From Lachnospiraceae bacterium (GTDB lineage Bacteria; Bacillota; Clostridia; Lachnospirales; Lachnospiraceae), in assembly GCA_902363835.1 (NCBI GenBank), contig CABJBM010000009.1, positions 124,001 to 188,000 of the forward strand: 64,000 nucleotides of DNA, read 5' to 3'. The first letter of the stretch is position 1, and every line of letters begins with the position of its first letter. A program made the position numbers and the translations under genes. The notes under the pieces were generated by a model, which saw only the letters and a list, made by a program, of their open reading frames with translations, had not been told where the DNA came from and ran no database searches. Positions 25,044-33,423 of this stretch are shown one piece after another.

Positions 25044-25400
25044 ATGCCTAACAATACGACACCATCCGCCCCCAAGTACGATGTGAAAATCCACTCCATC
25101 CGTCCGGAGGGCAACTGCAAGGCCACCGCCTCGGTCAATGTCTACGGCGATTTCGCCGTGCGGGGCATCAAAATCATGGAGGGCTCCAAGGGGCTGTTTA
25201 TCTCCATGCCAAGCTACAGAGCCGGAAACGGCGAGTACAAGGATATCTGCTTTCCCTGCACCAAAGAGGCCAAAGCGGAATTCGACAAGGCTGTCCTCGG
25301 CGCTTACCAGCAGGCGCTGACTCAGGGACAGACCGCCGCGCAGAAACAGGAATCCCCCGCCCAGCAGGAGCAAGGCCAGCCTGTCATGGGCGGAATATAG
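25044..25400 (+). CDS. SpoVG-family protein
   Basis: A 118-residue protein that matches SpoVG: VKIHSIRPEGNCKATASVNVYGDFAVRGIKIMEGSKGLFISMPSY and DICFPCTKEAKAEFDKAVLGAY. SpoVG proteins are small DNA- or RNA-binding regulators of septation, virulence and cell-wall genes. Residues 95-118 are a Q-rich tail. A copy inside a mobile element beside pilus genes may regulate the pilus/SLH operon, but that is inference. ATG with GGAGG eight bases upstream. Confidence 0.8.
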   Translation: MPNNTTPSAPKYDVKIHSIRPEGNCKATASVNVYGDFAVRGIKIMEGSKGLFISMPSYRAGNGEYKDICFPCTKEAKAEFDKAVLGAYQQALTQGQTAAQKQESPAQQEQGQPVMGGI

Positions 25401-25409
25401 GAGGTGCCT

Positions 25410-28400
25410 ATGAAGAAGAAAATGAAAAAGCCGCTGGGTCTCGTCCTCGCCGTTTGCCTTGTGCTTTCCCTGCTGGCAGGCAGCGCTTATGCGGTAAACC
25501 GGTATTTTGAGGATGCCAAGGGGCATTGGGCGGAGGAAGCCATTCAGATTCTCACGGAAAAAGGCGTCATCAGCGGTTATCCAGACGGGCTGGCGCACCC
25601 GGATGACATCATCACCAGAGGGGAATTTGCCGCGCTGGTTTCCAGAACCATGGAGCTGCCGGAACCGGAGGAAAGCGAGGTTACCATTCGCTTCACCGAC
25701 ATTGCCGGACACTGGTCGGAGCAGGATATTGAAGCGCTCATCATCGCTGGAATCATCCAAAAGGACGATTTCGGCATAGAATTTCAACCGGATCAGCCCA
25801 TTTCCCGTATGGAAATGATCCGTATGCTGGTGCGGGCCATCGGTAAGGGGGAACATGACGCCTCCTGCCCCTGCGTCACCGGCTTTTCCGATGACGGCAC
25901 ACTCTCCGAGGCGGATAAATCCAGTATCTGCACCGGCAAGGAATACGGCATTGTAGACGGCTACCCGGACGGTACGGTCAAACCGGACGGCGAGGCCACC
26001 CGCGCCGAAGCCTTTGAAATGCTGGTGGATACAGAAAAGGCCAAAGAGCAGATCAAGAAGGAAGAACCGCCCAAGCCGACGACTCCTGCCAAGCCGGAGG
26101 ATAAGCCCTCTGGCGGAGGCAGCTCCAGCGGCGGTTCCGGTGGCGGCAGCTCTTATGTTCCCGCCCCGCAGTTCAGCTTCACCTTGCCGAAAACTGCCTA
26201 TACCGCCGATGAAATTGAGATCAAGCCGGAAAGCCGTTCTGTGAGCGGTGTGACATGGTCCGCCCTGAAAAACGGCCTGCCCGTGGAGCTTTCCGGGCTG
26301 ACAGACGGTACCCTTGATAAAAACGGCGGCAAAGTGAAATTCACACAGACCGGCAGTATTACCCTGATTGCCACGGCAAAAAACAGCCGGGGCGTCACGG
26401 TGACCCATGAGCAGACCATCAGCATCTACCCAGTGGTGACGGCGGCGTTCACGCTGCCGGAAACCACCCATACCGACAAATCCGTAGCGGTGGAGCTGAC
26501 GACCGAAAATCTCGGTTCCAATGCGGTGGTGTGGTCCCTTGAAAAGGACGGCACGGCTGTGGATATGGAAACGGCCCTCTCCGGAGAGCTGACCGCTACC
26601 GGCGGCACGGTGCTGTTCAAGGAAAAGGGCAGTTATACGCTGACAGCCTCTATTACAGATGAGCTGGGTAAGGTTATCACCGCACAGGATAACATCACCG
26701 TCTACCCGGTGGCGGAGGTCAAGCTCACCCTCCCGGCCGTTTCTCATACGGACAAAACCATCACTCTACAGACAGAAACAAAAGAAGCGGACGGCCTTAC
26801 AGTAATCTACACCCTGACCCGCAACGGCGAGCCTGCCGAAACCGACGCCTTTATTGAGGGGACGCTCTCTGACGGCAGCATCCGTTTTAAGGAAAAAGGC
26901 GTGTATGCCCTGACTGCCTCTGTCACCGACGCCACCGGCCGAGTGTTTACCGGTACCGCCAATATTACCGTCTACCCGGTAGGCTCCGCGGGCTTTTATC
27001 TGCCGGAAATCTTCCACACCGACAACACCGTGATGGTAGAGGCAGTGTTCGGGGAAATCGGCAGCCATACGGCAAAATGGACGCTGCTCCGTGATGGCAA
27101 GGAAGTATCCCTCACCGATGCAGCCGAGGGTACGCTGGGCAACAGCGGCGGTGAGCTGAAGGTCCGCACCAAGGGCAGCTATGTTCTGAAAGCGGAATTC
27201 ACCGACGACGGCGGCAGAACCTACCGCTATGAGCAGGGCTTCAAGGTGTATCCCGTGCCTGCCGTCCGCTACAGTCTGCCTGAATATGTCCACACCGATA
27301 CGGATATTACGGTCAAAACCGAAACAGCCGATCTGGACGGTCTGACAATCGAATGGCTGGTGGACAACACCTACGGGTTTCAGGACTGGCCGACCTATGT
27401 GGACGGAACACTTACAAACGACGGCGGCACAATTCGTTTCAAACGAGCCGGTGTCTATGAGCTGACAGCCAGAGTTACCGATGAAACCGGCCGTGTATTT
27501 CTGTACGAAAGTAAGGAAAAGTGCGAGGTTATGCCGGTGCTGACCCTCGGCTTTGAACTCCCCGAATTTGCCTACACCGACACCGCCCTCAACCTTAGAA
27601 CCCACGGCAACAATCAGGTTCTGCCGGTGGAGTGGTCTGTGACAAAGGACGGCAAGAGCCTTCCGCTCTCCGAGGCGTTCAGTGGCGGGCTCAACGCACA
27701 GGGCGGCAAAATCACCTTCAAGGATAATGGCGAGTATGTTCTCACCGCCACCATGACCGATTATTTGAAGCGCAGCTATTCCCACAGCGAGAGCATTCGC
27801 ATCCTGCCGGTGGTGCAGTACGCATTTACCATGCCACAGACTGTTCACTACGGCACGGAGTTTGAGGTTGCCGCAAAGGATGTGCAGCACCTCGGCAGCT
27901 ATGCCGTAGCTTGGGCACTGCAAAAGGACGGCAATCCCGCACAGTATCAGGGAACCCTCGGCAATGACGGCGGGAAAATCGCCATCCGTGATACCGGCAC
28001 ATTTACCCTGACTGCCTCCGTGACCGACAGCGAAGGACGAGTCACCATCTATTCGGAACACATCACGGTCACCAACATCGCGCCGAATGCCCCCGTGGTA
28101 GAGGCCGTTCCCACCCGCACCGCCAAGGACGGCAAGTTTCTTGTGAACATTACCGCCAGTGCCACAGACCCCGATGGGGATGCGGTAACCTTGGAGTATG
28201 CGGATACTGCGGCGGACAGCTATTATGCGCCGGGAACCCACACCATCCGTGTCCGGGCAAAGGATATCGCCGGGGCGTATTCCTCATGGACAGAAAAGAC
28301 CTTTACCGTGACCAATGCCGTGCCCACCGTAACCCTGACCGCCGAGCCGACCCGCACGGTGAAGGACGGCAAATTTCTTGTCAATATCAGTGCGACAGCT

Positions 28401-29363
28401 ACCGATGCGGATGGCGACGCCACCACGCTGGAGTGGGATAACAAGGCAGCGGACAGCTACTATGCGCCGGGAACCCACACCATCCATGTCCGCGCAAAGG
28501 ATATCGCCGGAGCATATTCCCCATGGACAGAAAAGACCTTTACCATCACCAGCTCTGCGCCTACTGTTACCTTGACTGCATCCCCCACCCGCACAGCGAA
28601 TAACGGCAAATTCCTTGTCAATATAAGCGCCACAGCCGCTGATGCGGACGGCGACGCCACCACGCTGGAATGGGATAACAAAGCGGCGGACGGTTACTAT
28701 GCGCCCGGCACGCATACCGTAAAGGTTCGCGCCAAGGATGCAACGGGACTGTACTCGCAGTGGGTATCCAAGACCTTTACCGTGGCAAATTCCGCGCCGA
28801 CAGCGCCGGTGATTACCCGAACCCCGAACGGCAACAGCGTAGCGCCGGGAACGCCGGTCACCATCACGGCCGCCAGCTCCGACCCGGACGGCGATTCCGT
28901 CACCCTGATTTGGGAGGGCAGAAGTTCCGAAACACAGACCTATCCCCGTGGAAAGAATGTGGTCCGTGTCAAAGCCGTGGATTCCGCAGGGGCTGAATCC
29001 CCCTGGGCCGCCATCGTGTTCTTTGTGGCGGACTCCAACGGCGGCGGTGGCATGACGCTCACCGGCCCCGATTCCGTGATCATGGAAAACGGCATCGAGG
29101 GCGCCACCATCACGGAATATACCTTTACGGTACCGCCTGTCAGCGGGCACAGCGGCTCGGATTTCGGCAGAGTGCGCGGCTACAACAGGCTGACCGGGCA
29201 GTGGGATCAGCTGGACTACGGCACCACCTCCAACGGCATCACCTTTACCCGCACCCTCGGTGCTGGCGTGTATACGCAGCTGGAGTTCTATTATTACACC
29301 AATCACTCGTGCATGTACAACAAATCCAACATCACCTACTCGGTGACGTACCATTTTGAATAA
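25410..29363 (+). CDS. Giant S-layer-homology surface protein with Ig/PKD-like repeats
   Basis: Secreted 1317-residue protein. Signal peptide MKKKMKKPLGLVLAVCLVLSLLAGSAYA, then three SLH domains (about 30-75, 88-140, 150-205; FEDAKGHWAEEAI, FTDIAGHWSEQDI and a degenerate third) that bind pyruvylated cell-wall polymer. A Pro/Gly/Ser linker (219-250) leads to seven repeats of about 90 residues, each starting F-x-LP-x-x-x-HTD and ending in an 'ITVYPV' strand, then four PKD/cadherin-like repeats of 79 residues (888-1205, AxDxDGDxxTLEW), and a C-terminal 110-residue domain. Placed between two pilin copies in the Tad locus, so a cell-contact adhesin is likely. ATG at 25410 (GGAGG upstream) rather than GTG at 25404. 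Confidence 0.88.
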   Translation: MKKKMKKPLGLVLAVCLVLSLLAGSAYAVNRYFEDAKGHWAEEAIQILTEKGVISGYPDGLAHPDDIITRGEFAALVSRTMELPEPEESEVTIRFTDIAGHWSEQDIEALIIAGIIQKDDFGIEFQPDQPISRMEMIRMLVRAIGKGEHDASCPCVTGFSDDGTLSEADKSSICTGKEYGIVDGYPDGTVKPDGEATRAEAFEMLVDTEKAKEQIKKEEPPKPTTPAKPEDKPSGGGSSSGGSGGGSSYVPAPQFSFTLPKTAYTADEIEIKPESRSVSGVTWSALKNGLPVELSGLTDGTLDKNGGKVKFTQTGSITLIATAKNSRGVTVTHEQTISIYPVVTAAFTLPETTHTDKSVAVELTTENLGSNAVVWSLEKDGTAVDMETALSGELTATGGTVLFKEKGSYTLTASITDELGKVITAQDNITVYPVAEVKLTLPAVSHTDKTITLQTETKEADGLTVIYTLTRNGEPAETDAFIEGTLSDGSIRFKEKGVYALTASVTDATGRVFTGTANITVYPVGSAGFYLPEIFHTDNTVMVEAVFGEIGSHTAKWTLLRDGKEVSLTDAAEGTLGNSGGELKVRTKGSYVLKAEFTDDGGRTYRYEQGFKVYPVPAVRYSLPEYVHTDTDITVKTETADLDGLTIEWLVDNTYGFQDWPTYVDGTLTNDGGTIRFKRAGVYELTARVTDETGRVFLYESKEKCEVMPVLTLGFELPEFAYTDTALNLRTHGNNQVLPVEWSVTKDGKSLPLSEAFSGGLNAQGGKITFKDNGEYVLTATMTDYLKRSYSHSESIRILPVVQYAFTMPQTVHYGTEFEVAAKDVQHLGSYAVAWALQKDGNPAQYQGTLGNDGGKIAIRDTGTFTLTASVTDSEGRVTIYSEHITVTNIAPNAPVVEAVPTRTAKDGKFLVNITASATDPDGDAVTLEYADTAADSYYAPGTHTIRVRAKDIAGAYSSWTEKTFTVTNAVPTVTLTAEPTRTVKDGKFLVNISATATDADGDATTLEWDNKAADSYYAPGTHTIHVRAKDIAGAYSPWTEKTFTITSSAPTVTLTASPTRTANNGKFLVNISATAADADGDATTLEWDNKAADGYYAPGTHTVKVRAKDATGLYSQWVSKTFTVANSAPTAPVITRTPNGNSVAPGTPVTITAASSDPDGDSVTLIWEGRSSETQTYPRGKNVVRVKAVDSAGAESPWAAIVFFVADSNGGGGMTLTGPDSVIMENGIEGATITEYTFTVPPVSGHSGSDFGRVRGYNRLTGQWDQLDYGTTSNGITFTRTLGAGVYTQLEFYYYTNHSCMYNKSNITYSVTYHFE
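26173..28073 (+). repeat. Seven tandem domain repeats in the SLH protein
   Basis: Units begin near 26173, 26440, 26718, 26988, 27262, 27547 and 27818, spaced 267-285 bases. They have diverged at base level but keep the protein pattern LP...HTD...V-W-L-x-DG...GTL-x-x-x-GG-x-x-F...GxYxLTAxxTDxxGR. Confidence 0.75.
28075..29026 (+). repeat. Tandem 237-base repeats (PKD/cadherin-like) in the SLH protein
   Basis: Units start near 28081, 28318, 28555 and 28795. The first three are very close in DNA (for example TATGCGCCGGGAACCCACAC occurs in the first two), which marks recent duplication and a likely site of copy-number change; the fourth is diverged. Confidence 0.8.
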
Positions 29364-29375
29364 GGGGGAACATCC

Positions 29376-29606
29376 ATGAAGCATCTCATTTGTAAGCTGA
29401 AATGCAAGGCGGTCATGACCGCCGCCAGAACCCGCCGCATCCTTTCCGGTAGCCGCGGGGACGGCTACATTGACACCGCCATCAAAATCCTGATTGCCGT
29501 GGTCTTGGGCGCTCTGCTCCTTGCGGGGCTGTATGCTCTGTTCGGGGAAACGGTGCTGCCTACCCTTGTGCAGCGCATTAAGGAAATGTTCAACTATGCA
29601 GGCTGA
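29376..29606 (+). CDS. Flp/TadE-like small pilin protein, copy 2
   Basis: A 76-residue paralogue of the protein at 24780-25010. From DGYIDTAIKILIAVV on, the two are identical in protein; the basic N-terminal 28 residues differ (KLKCKAVMTAARTRRILSGSRG here). The DNA of that shared part is also about 90% the same by eye, so duplication is recent or kept by conversion. The stop overlaps the prepilin peptidase start by 11 bases, which ties it to the peptidase and supports a processed-pilin role. Confidence 0.7.
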   Translation: MKHLICKLKCKAVMTAARTRRILSGSRGDGYIDTAIKILIAVVLGALLLAGLYALFGETVLPTLVQRIKEMFNYAG

Positions 29607-30048
29607 TAGCACCTTTCAGGCGGTGCTTTTTTTCTGTCTGCTGCTGGCGGCTTCTGTATGGGATCTCCGCAAGCGGATTATCCCGGACAGCATCTGCCTC
29701 CTGATTGCACTGACGGGGCTGATGGATTTCAGCCCCGTCAGGTTTTGGGGTATCTTTGCGGCACTGCCTATGTTTCTTGTTGCTTTATATAAGCCGGAGG
29801 GCATCGGCGGCGGGGATATCAAGCTCACCGCCGCCGCAGGCATGGTGCTGGGCTTTGTGGGATGCACGGCCGGGCTGCTGCTCGGCCTGACGGCATCCCT
29901 CTTTTTTTATCTCATCAACCAACTGATCAGACGGCTCCGCAAGCTGGAGCCGCGGAAGGCGTCACAGGCATCTCTGCCTATGGCGCCGTTTTTGTCCCTC
30001 GGCTTTCTTGCCATAACCATTCTAAGAATTGGAGGAAACATCCTATGA
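29596..30048 (+). CDS. Prepilin peptidase, TadV/CpaA type (A24 family)
   Basis: Membrane aspartyl peptidase of 150 residues with about five hydrophobic segments. The two catalytic aspartates are in SVWDLRKRIIP (about residue 22) and in GIGGGDIKLTAAAG (the GxGD motif, near 79). As in TadV it lacks the N-methyltransferase domain of PilD. It would process the pilin and pseudopilins encoded here. The longer frame starting at 29494 is an artefact in another reading of the pilin gene; ATG at 29596 lies inside the pilin end. Confidence 0.88.
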   Translation: MQADSTFQAVLFFCLLLAASVWDLRKRIIPDSICLLIALTGLMDFSPVRFWGIFAALPMFLVALYKPEGIGGGDIKLTAAAGMVLGFVGCTAGLLLGLTASLFFYLINQLIRRLRKLEPRKASQASLPMAPFLSLGFLAITILRIGGNIL

Positions 30049-30179
30049 AAAAAATCCATATCAGCAGAAAAAAGACCCTCATTGTTGCCGGTATTGCCGC
30101 CGTTGCGCTGGCAGCCGCCACCCTGATCCCCAAGGCTGTGAAAGCAGTGAAACACCGCAGATACAGCTCCAGCTTCTAA
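30045..30179 (+). CDS. Small single-pass membrane protein
   Basis: A 44-residue protein with basic ends and one membrane helix (TLIVAGIAAVALAAATLIPKAV). Its ATG overlaps the peptidase stop (ATGA) and has GGAGG nine bases upstream, so it is a true coupled gene. Function unknown; perhaps a minor component of the pilus machine. Confidence 0.65.
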   Translation: MKKIHISRKKTLIVAGIAAVALAAATLIPKAVKAVKHRRYSSSF

Positions 30180-30209
30180 AATCACCATGAAATCAAGGAG
30201 GAAAAATCT

Positions 30210-31034
30210 ATGAGCCTTTTCAAAAACCGCACGGTGGTCGGCGTGATCTGCATCCTTTTGTCCCTGCTCATCTGCTTCGGCGTGACGCCGCTGTTTAACC
30301 AGTCCGTTAGTCAGAAAACCGAAATTGTCCGTGTCGTAAAGGAAATCAAGGCAGGCGAGGAAGTCACCAGAGAGATGGTGCAGACCGTGGAGGTGGGCGG
30401 CTTTGGTCTGCCCGACAATGTTCTTCGCCAGAGTGAAACTGTCGTGGGCAAATATGCCACCGCCGATCTTTCCGTCGGGGACTATATCTTAAACACCAAG
30501 CTGTCTGATACTCCCGCTGCAGAAAATACCTATCTTTACAGTCTGGACGGTACCAAGCAGGCCATGTCGGTGACCATCAAGAGCTTTGCAAACGGACTGT
30601 CCGGCAAGCTCCAGAGCGGCGATATCGTGTCGGTGATTGCCCCGGATTACAAAAAGCAGGGCTCCACCGTGATCCCCGCCGAGCTGAAATATGTGGAGGT
30701 TATCGCCGTCACCGCAGGCAGCGGCTATGACGCCAACACCGGAGCGCAGACGGAAACAGAAACCGGGGACGAAAAGGAGCTGCCCTCCACGGTGACCCTG
30801 CTGGTGTCCCCGGAGCAGAGCAAGACGCTGGCGGAGCTGGAGTCTGACGGCAAACTCCACCTGTCCCTCGTTTACCGCGGCACGCCTGCCAACACCGCCA
30901 AATTTATCGAGGCACAGGACAAGGTCGTTGCGGCGCTGTATCCCGTGGAGCCGGTGCAGGACAGCACTTCCGAATCTCAGGAACCGGAGGAAAGCACTGC
31001 ATCCGAAGCAACTGCGGAAAGCGGGGTGGAATGA
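30210..31034 (+). CDS. cpaB: Flp pilus assembly protein CpaB (SAF domain)
   Basis: A 274-residue protein with an N-terminal membrane helix (VVGVICILLSLLICFGVTPLF) and an outside SAF domain (about 40-110: VVKEIKAGEEVTREMVQTVEV, VVGKYATADLSVGDYILNTKL), followed by the RcpC/CpaB region (SVTIKSFANGLSGKLQSGDIVSVIAPD). In Gram-negatives CpaB works with the outer-membrane secretin; in Gram-positives it probably helps pass the pilus through the wall. The C-terminus is a low-complexity acidic tail. ATG with AGGAGG ten bases upstream; the end overlaps the next gene by four bases. Confidence 0.85.
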   Translation: MSLFKNRTVVGVICILLSLLICFGVTPLFNQSVSQKTEIVRVVKEIKAGEEVTREMVQTVEVGGFGLPDNVLRQSETVVGKYATADLSVGDYILNTKLSDTPAAENTYLYSLDGTKQAMSVTIKSFANGLSGKLQSGDIVSVIAPDYKKQGSTVIPAELKYVEVIAVTAGSGYDANTGAQTETETGDEKELPSTVTLLVSPEQSKTLAELESDGKLHLSLVYRGTPANTAKFIEAQDKVVAALYPVEPVQDSTSESQEPEESTASEATAESGVE

Positions 31035-31849
31035 TGCTGAATTTCAAGAAAAAGGGCATCTTCACCCGCCAAGCCCCAAAGGAGGATGCCTCGCCGCAGC
31101 AGGAGCCGCAGGACGGCATCCTTGCGGTTTGGGGTTCCCCCGGCAGCGGCAAGACCGTCACTGCCGTAAAGATTGCAAAGCATCTTGCTGACCAGAAGAA
31201 AAACGTGGTGCTGCTGCTCTGCGATATGACCGCGCCCATGCTGCCCTGCATCTGCCCGCCCTCGGAGCTGGAGGGTGAGCATTCGCTGGGCAGTATTCTA
31301 GCCGCCGCCCATGTGACGGAGCCGCTCATCAAGCACAATCTGGTGACGCTGAAAAAGCACAAACACCTCACCATCCTCGGCATGAAAAAGGGTGAGAACG
31401 AGTACACCTACCCGCCTTATGAGCAGACTCAGGCACAAGAACTTCTGGATAATCTGCGAAAAATCGCCCCTTTCGTGGTGGCGGACTGCGGCAGCTATAT
31501 CGCCAATGACATTCTCTCCGCCGTGGCGCTCATGGAGGCCGACAGTGTTCTGCGCCTTGCGAACGCCGATCTGAAATCCGTGAGCTATCTCTCCAGCCAG
31601 CTCCCATTGCTCCGGGATTCCAAGTGGGATGCGGAGAAGCAGTACAAGGTTGCCGGGAACGTAAAACCCCGGCAGGCCGGGGAGCAGATCGGACAGGCGC
31701 TGGGCTCCGTAGCCTTTACCCTGACCCACTCGCCGGAGCTGGAGGAACAGTACCTTGCCGGGAATCTACTGGCGGATTTGTCCCTGAAGGACAGCCGCCC
31801 GTTTAAAAAAGAAATCGAAAAAATCGCAAAGGAGGTGTTCGGCATATGA
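31031..31849 (+). CDS. CpaE/TadZ-like P-loop ATPase
   Basis: A 272-residue MinD/ParA-type ATPase. Walker A WGSPGSGKTVTAVKIA is at about 35-50; VVLLLCDMTAPMLPC and FVVADCGSYIANDIL are the following strands with the acidic residue of Walker B. TadZ/CpaE proteins place the pilus machine at the cell pole. The canonical ParA 'deviant' lysine of KGGxGKT is not present: the loop is GSPGSGKT, so it is an orthodox Walker A. Sits between cpaB and cpaF with ATGA overlaps on both sides. Confidence 0.75.
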   Translation: MMLNFKKKGIFTRQAPKEDASPQQEPQDGILAVWGSPGSGKTVTAVKIAKHLADQKKNVVLLLCDMTAPMLPCICPPSELEGEHSLGSILAAAHVTEPLIKHNLVTLKKHKHLTILGMKKGENEYTYPPYEQTQAQELLDNLRKIAPFVVADCGSYIANDILSAVALMEADSVLRLANADLKSVSYLSSQLPLLRDSKWDAEKQYKVAGNVKPRQAGEQIGQALGSVAFTLTHSPELEEQYLAGNLLADLSLKDSRPFKKEIEKIAKEVFGI

Positions 31850-33423
31850 AGTTGGGCAAAAAACGAAGCGCACCGGCATTTCAGAATAAGGCGGCACGCA
31901 CAGAAAAAAACGGCAGTCATCCGTTATCCACAGAACCAGAGCTGATCACCGAAGTCGGGAATACCTCCGAACCCACGGCTGAGAGGTTTGCAAACTTGCA
32001 GTTCGGTTCCGATGTGGATGTTTTGAATCCGCCGGATGAGCAGGAAGCCGCGCCGTTGTGTGACAACCGCACGCTGCGTGCGCATGGTCTGTTCTTTACC
32101 CCGGAAACGGAGGGAAAGGATTTCTCCTCGGTGCTTGCCGAGGTGCAGGCGTACATTTCCGAGCATTACAGCACCCTCCTTACCGCAGGCGGCGAGGACG
32201 CCAAGGTGCAGATGAAGCGGTATATCCAGAAATTCCTGCAGGATCACCGGGTGTCAGTCAACGGCATGAGCGGCGGCAGGCTGGCGGACGCCCTCTACAC
32301 CGAAATGGCAGAGTTTGGGTTTCTGACCAAATACATCTTCGGCACAGGAATTGAGGAAATCGACATCAATTCGTGGCGGGATATTGAGGTGCAGTATTCG
32401 GATGGCCGCACCGTCAAGCTGGAGGAACGCTTTGAAAGCCCCCAGCATGCTGTCAATGTGATTCGCAGGATGCTGCACATCAGCGGCATGGTGCTGGATA
32501 ACGCCAGTCCCATCGTGCTGGGGCATCTCAGCAAAAACATCCGAATTGCCGTCCTCAAAAGCCCCATTGTGGACGAGGATGTGGGCGTGGCGGCTTCCAT
32601 TCGTATCGTCAACCCTCAGAGTATGAAAAAAGAGGATTTTGTCCGAAGCGGTACGGCGACAGACCCAATGCTGGACTTTTTATCCCTTTGCATCCGCTAC
32701 GGGATTTCGGTCTGCGTAGCGGGAGCCACCAGCTCCGGCAAAACCACCGTGGCAGGCTGGGTACTGACCACCGTACCGGATAACAAGCGCATCTATACCA
32801 TCGAGAACGGCTCCCGTGAATTGGCTCTGGTGCGGGAAAAGGATGGGAAAGTGGTCAATTCGGTCATCCACACCTTGACCCGTGACAGCGATAACGACCG
32901 CCAGCGCATCGACCAGACCAACCTTTTAGATTATGCCCTCCGTTTTAACCCGGACATCATTGTGGTGGGCGAGATGCGCGGTGCAGAAGCAAATGCCGCG
33001 CAGGAGGCCGCCCGAACCGGCGTGGCGGTGCTGACCACCATCCACTCCAATTCCTGCGAGGCCACCTATCGCCGCATGGTGTCTCTGTGTAAGCGCGCCG
33101 TGGATATGTCCGATGCGACCCTCATGGACTATGTCACCGAAGCCTATCCCATTGTGGTGTTCTGCAAGCAGCTGGAAAACAAGCAGCGCCGCATGATGGA
33201 GATTCAGGAGTGCGAAATCCTGCCCGACGGCACAAGGCGTTTCCGTCCGCTGTTTCAGTATGTCATTACCGAAAACCGCATGGAGGACGGAAAATTCATT
33301 ATTGAGGGGCACCATGCGCAGGTCAACACCCTCTCGGACAGCCTTGCCAAGCGGCTGCTGGAAAACGGCATGCCGCAGGCGGTCATTGAGAGTTTGCGGA
33401 GAAAGGAGGCGCAAACCGCATGA
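31846..33423 (+). CDS. cpaF: Flp pilus ATPase CpaF/TadA
   Basis: Secretion ATPase of the GspE/VirB11 family, 525 residues, which drives pilus assembly. Walker A AGATSSGKTT at about 292-301; Asp box and Walker B in LDYALRFNPDIIVVGEMRGAEA (about 362-384); His box TTIHSNS. The N-terminal 130 residues hold a longer poorly conserved region than in typical CpaF. Overlaps cpaE-like and tadB genes by four bases each, so these are made in fixed ratio. Confidence 0.93.
   Translation: MKLGKKRSAPAFQNKAARTEKNGSHPLSTEPELITEVGNTSEPTAERFANLQFGSDVDVLNPPDEQEAAPLCDNRTLRAHGLFFTPETEGKDFSSVLAEVQAYISEHYSTLLTAGGEDAKVQMKRYIQKFLQDHRVSVNGMSGGRLADALYTEMAEFGFLTKYIFGTGIEEIDINSWRDIEVQYSDGRTVKLEERFESPQHAVNVIRRMLHISGMVLDNASPIVLGHLSKNIRIAVLKSPIVDEDVGVAASIRIVNPQSMKKEDFVRSGTATDPMLDFLSLCIRYGISVCVAGATSSGKTTVAGWVLTTVPDNKRIYTIENGSRELALVREKDGKVVNSVIHTLTRDSDNDRQRIDQTNLLDYALRFNPDIIVVGEMRGAEANAAQEAARTGVAVLTTIHSNSCEATYRRMVSLCKRAVDMSDATLMDYVTEAYPIVVFCKQLENKQRRMMEIQECEILPDGTRRFRPLFQYVITENRMEDGKFIIEGHHAQVNTLSDSLAKRLLENGMPQAVIESLRRKEAQTA

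Noticed and set aside
26766..28241. Long minus-strand open frames (491 and 442 codons) opposite the SLH gene, and others opposite pilus genes.
   Set aside because: They mirror codon bias of the GC-rich plus-strand genes, have no ribosome sites and encode low-complexity Gly/His/Arg-rich products.
25577..29026. Direct repeats in the SLH gene considered as a CRISPR or satellite array.
   Set aside because: Periods of 237 and about 275 bases stay in frame and encode protein domains; no short repeat-spacer pattern exists in the window.
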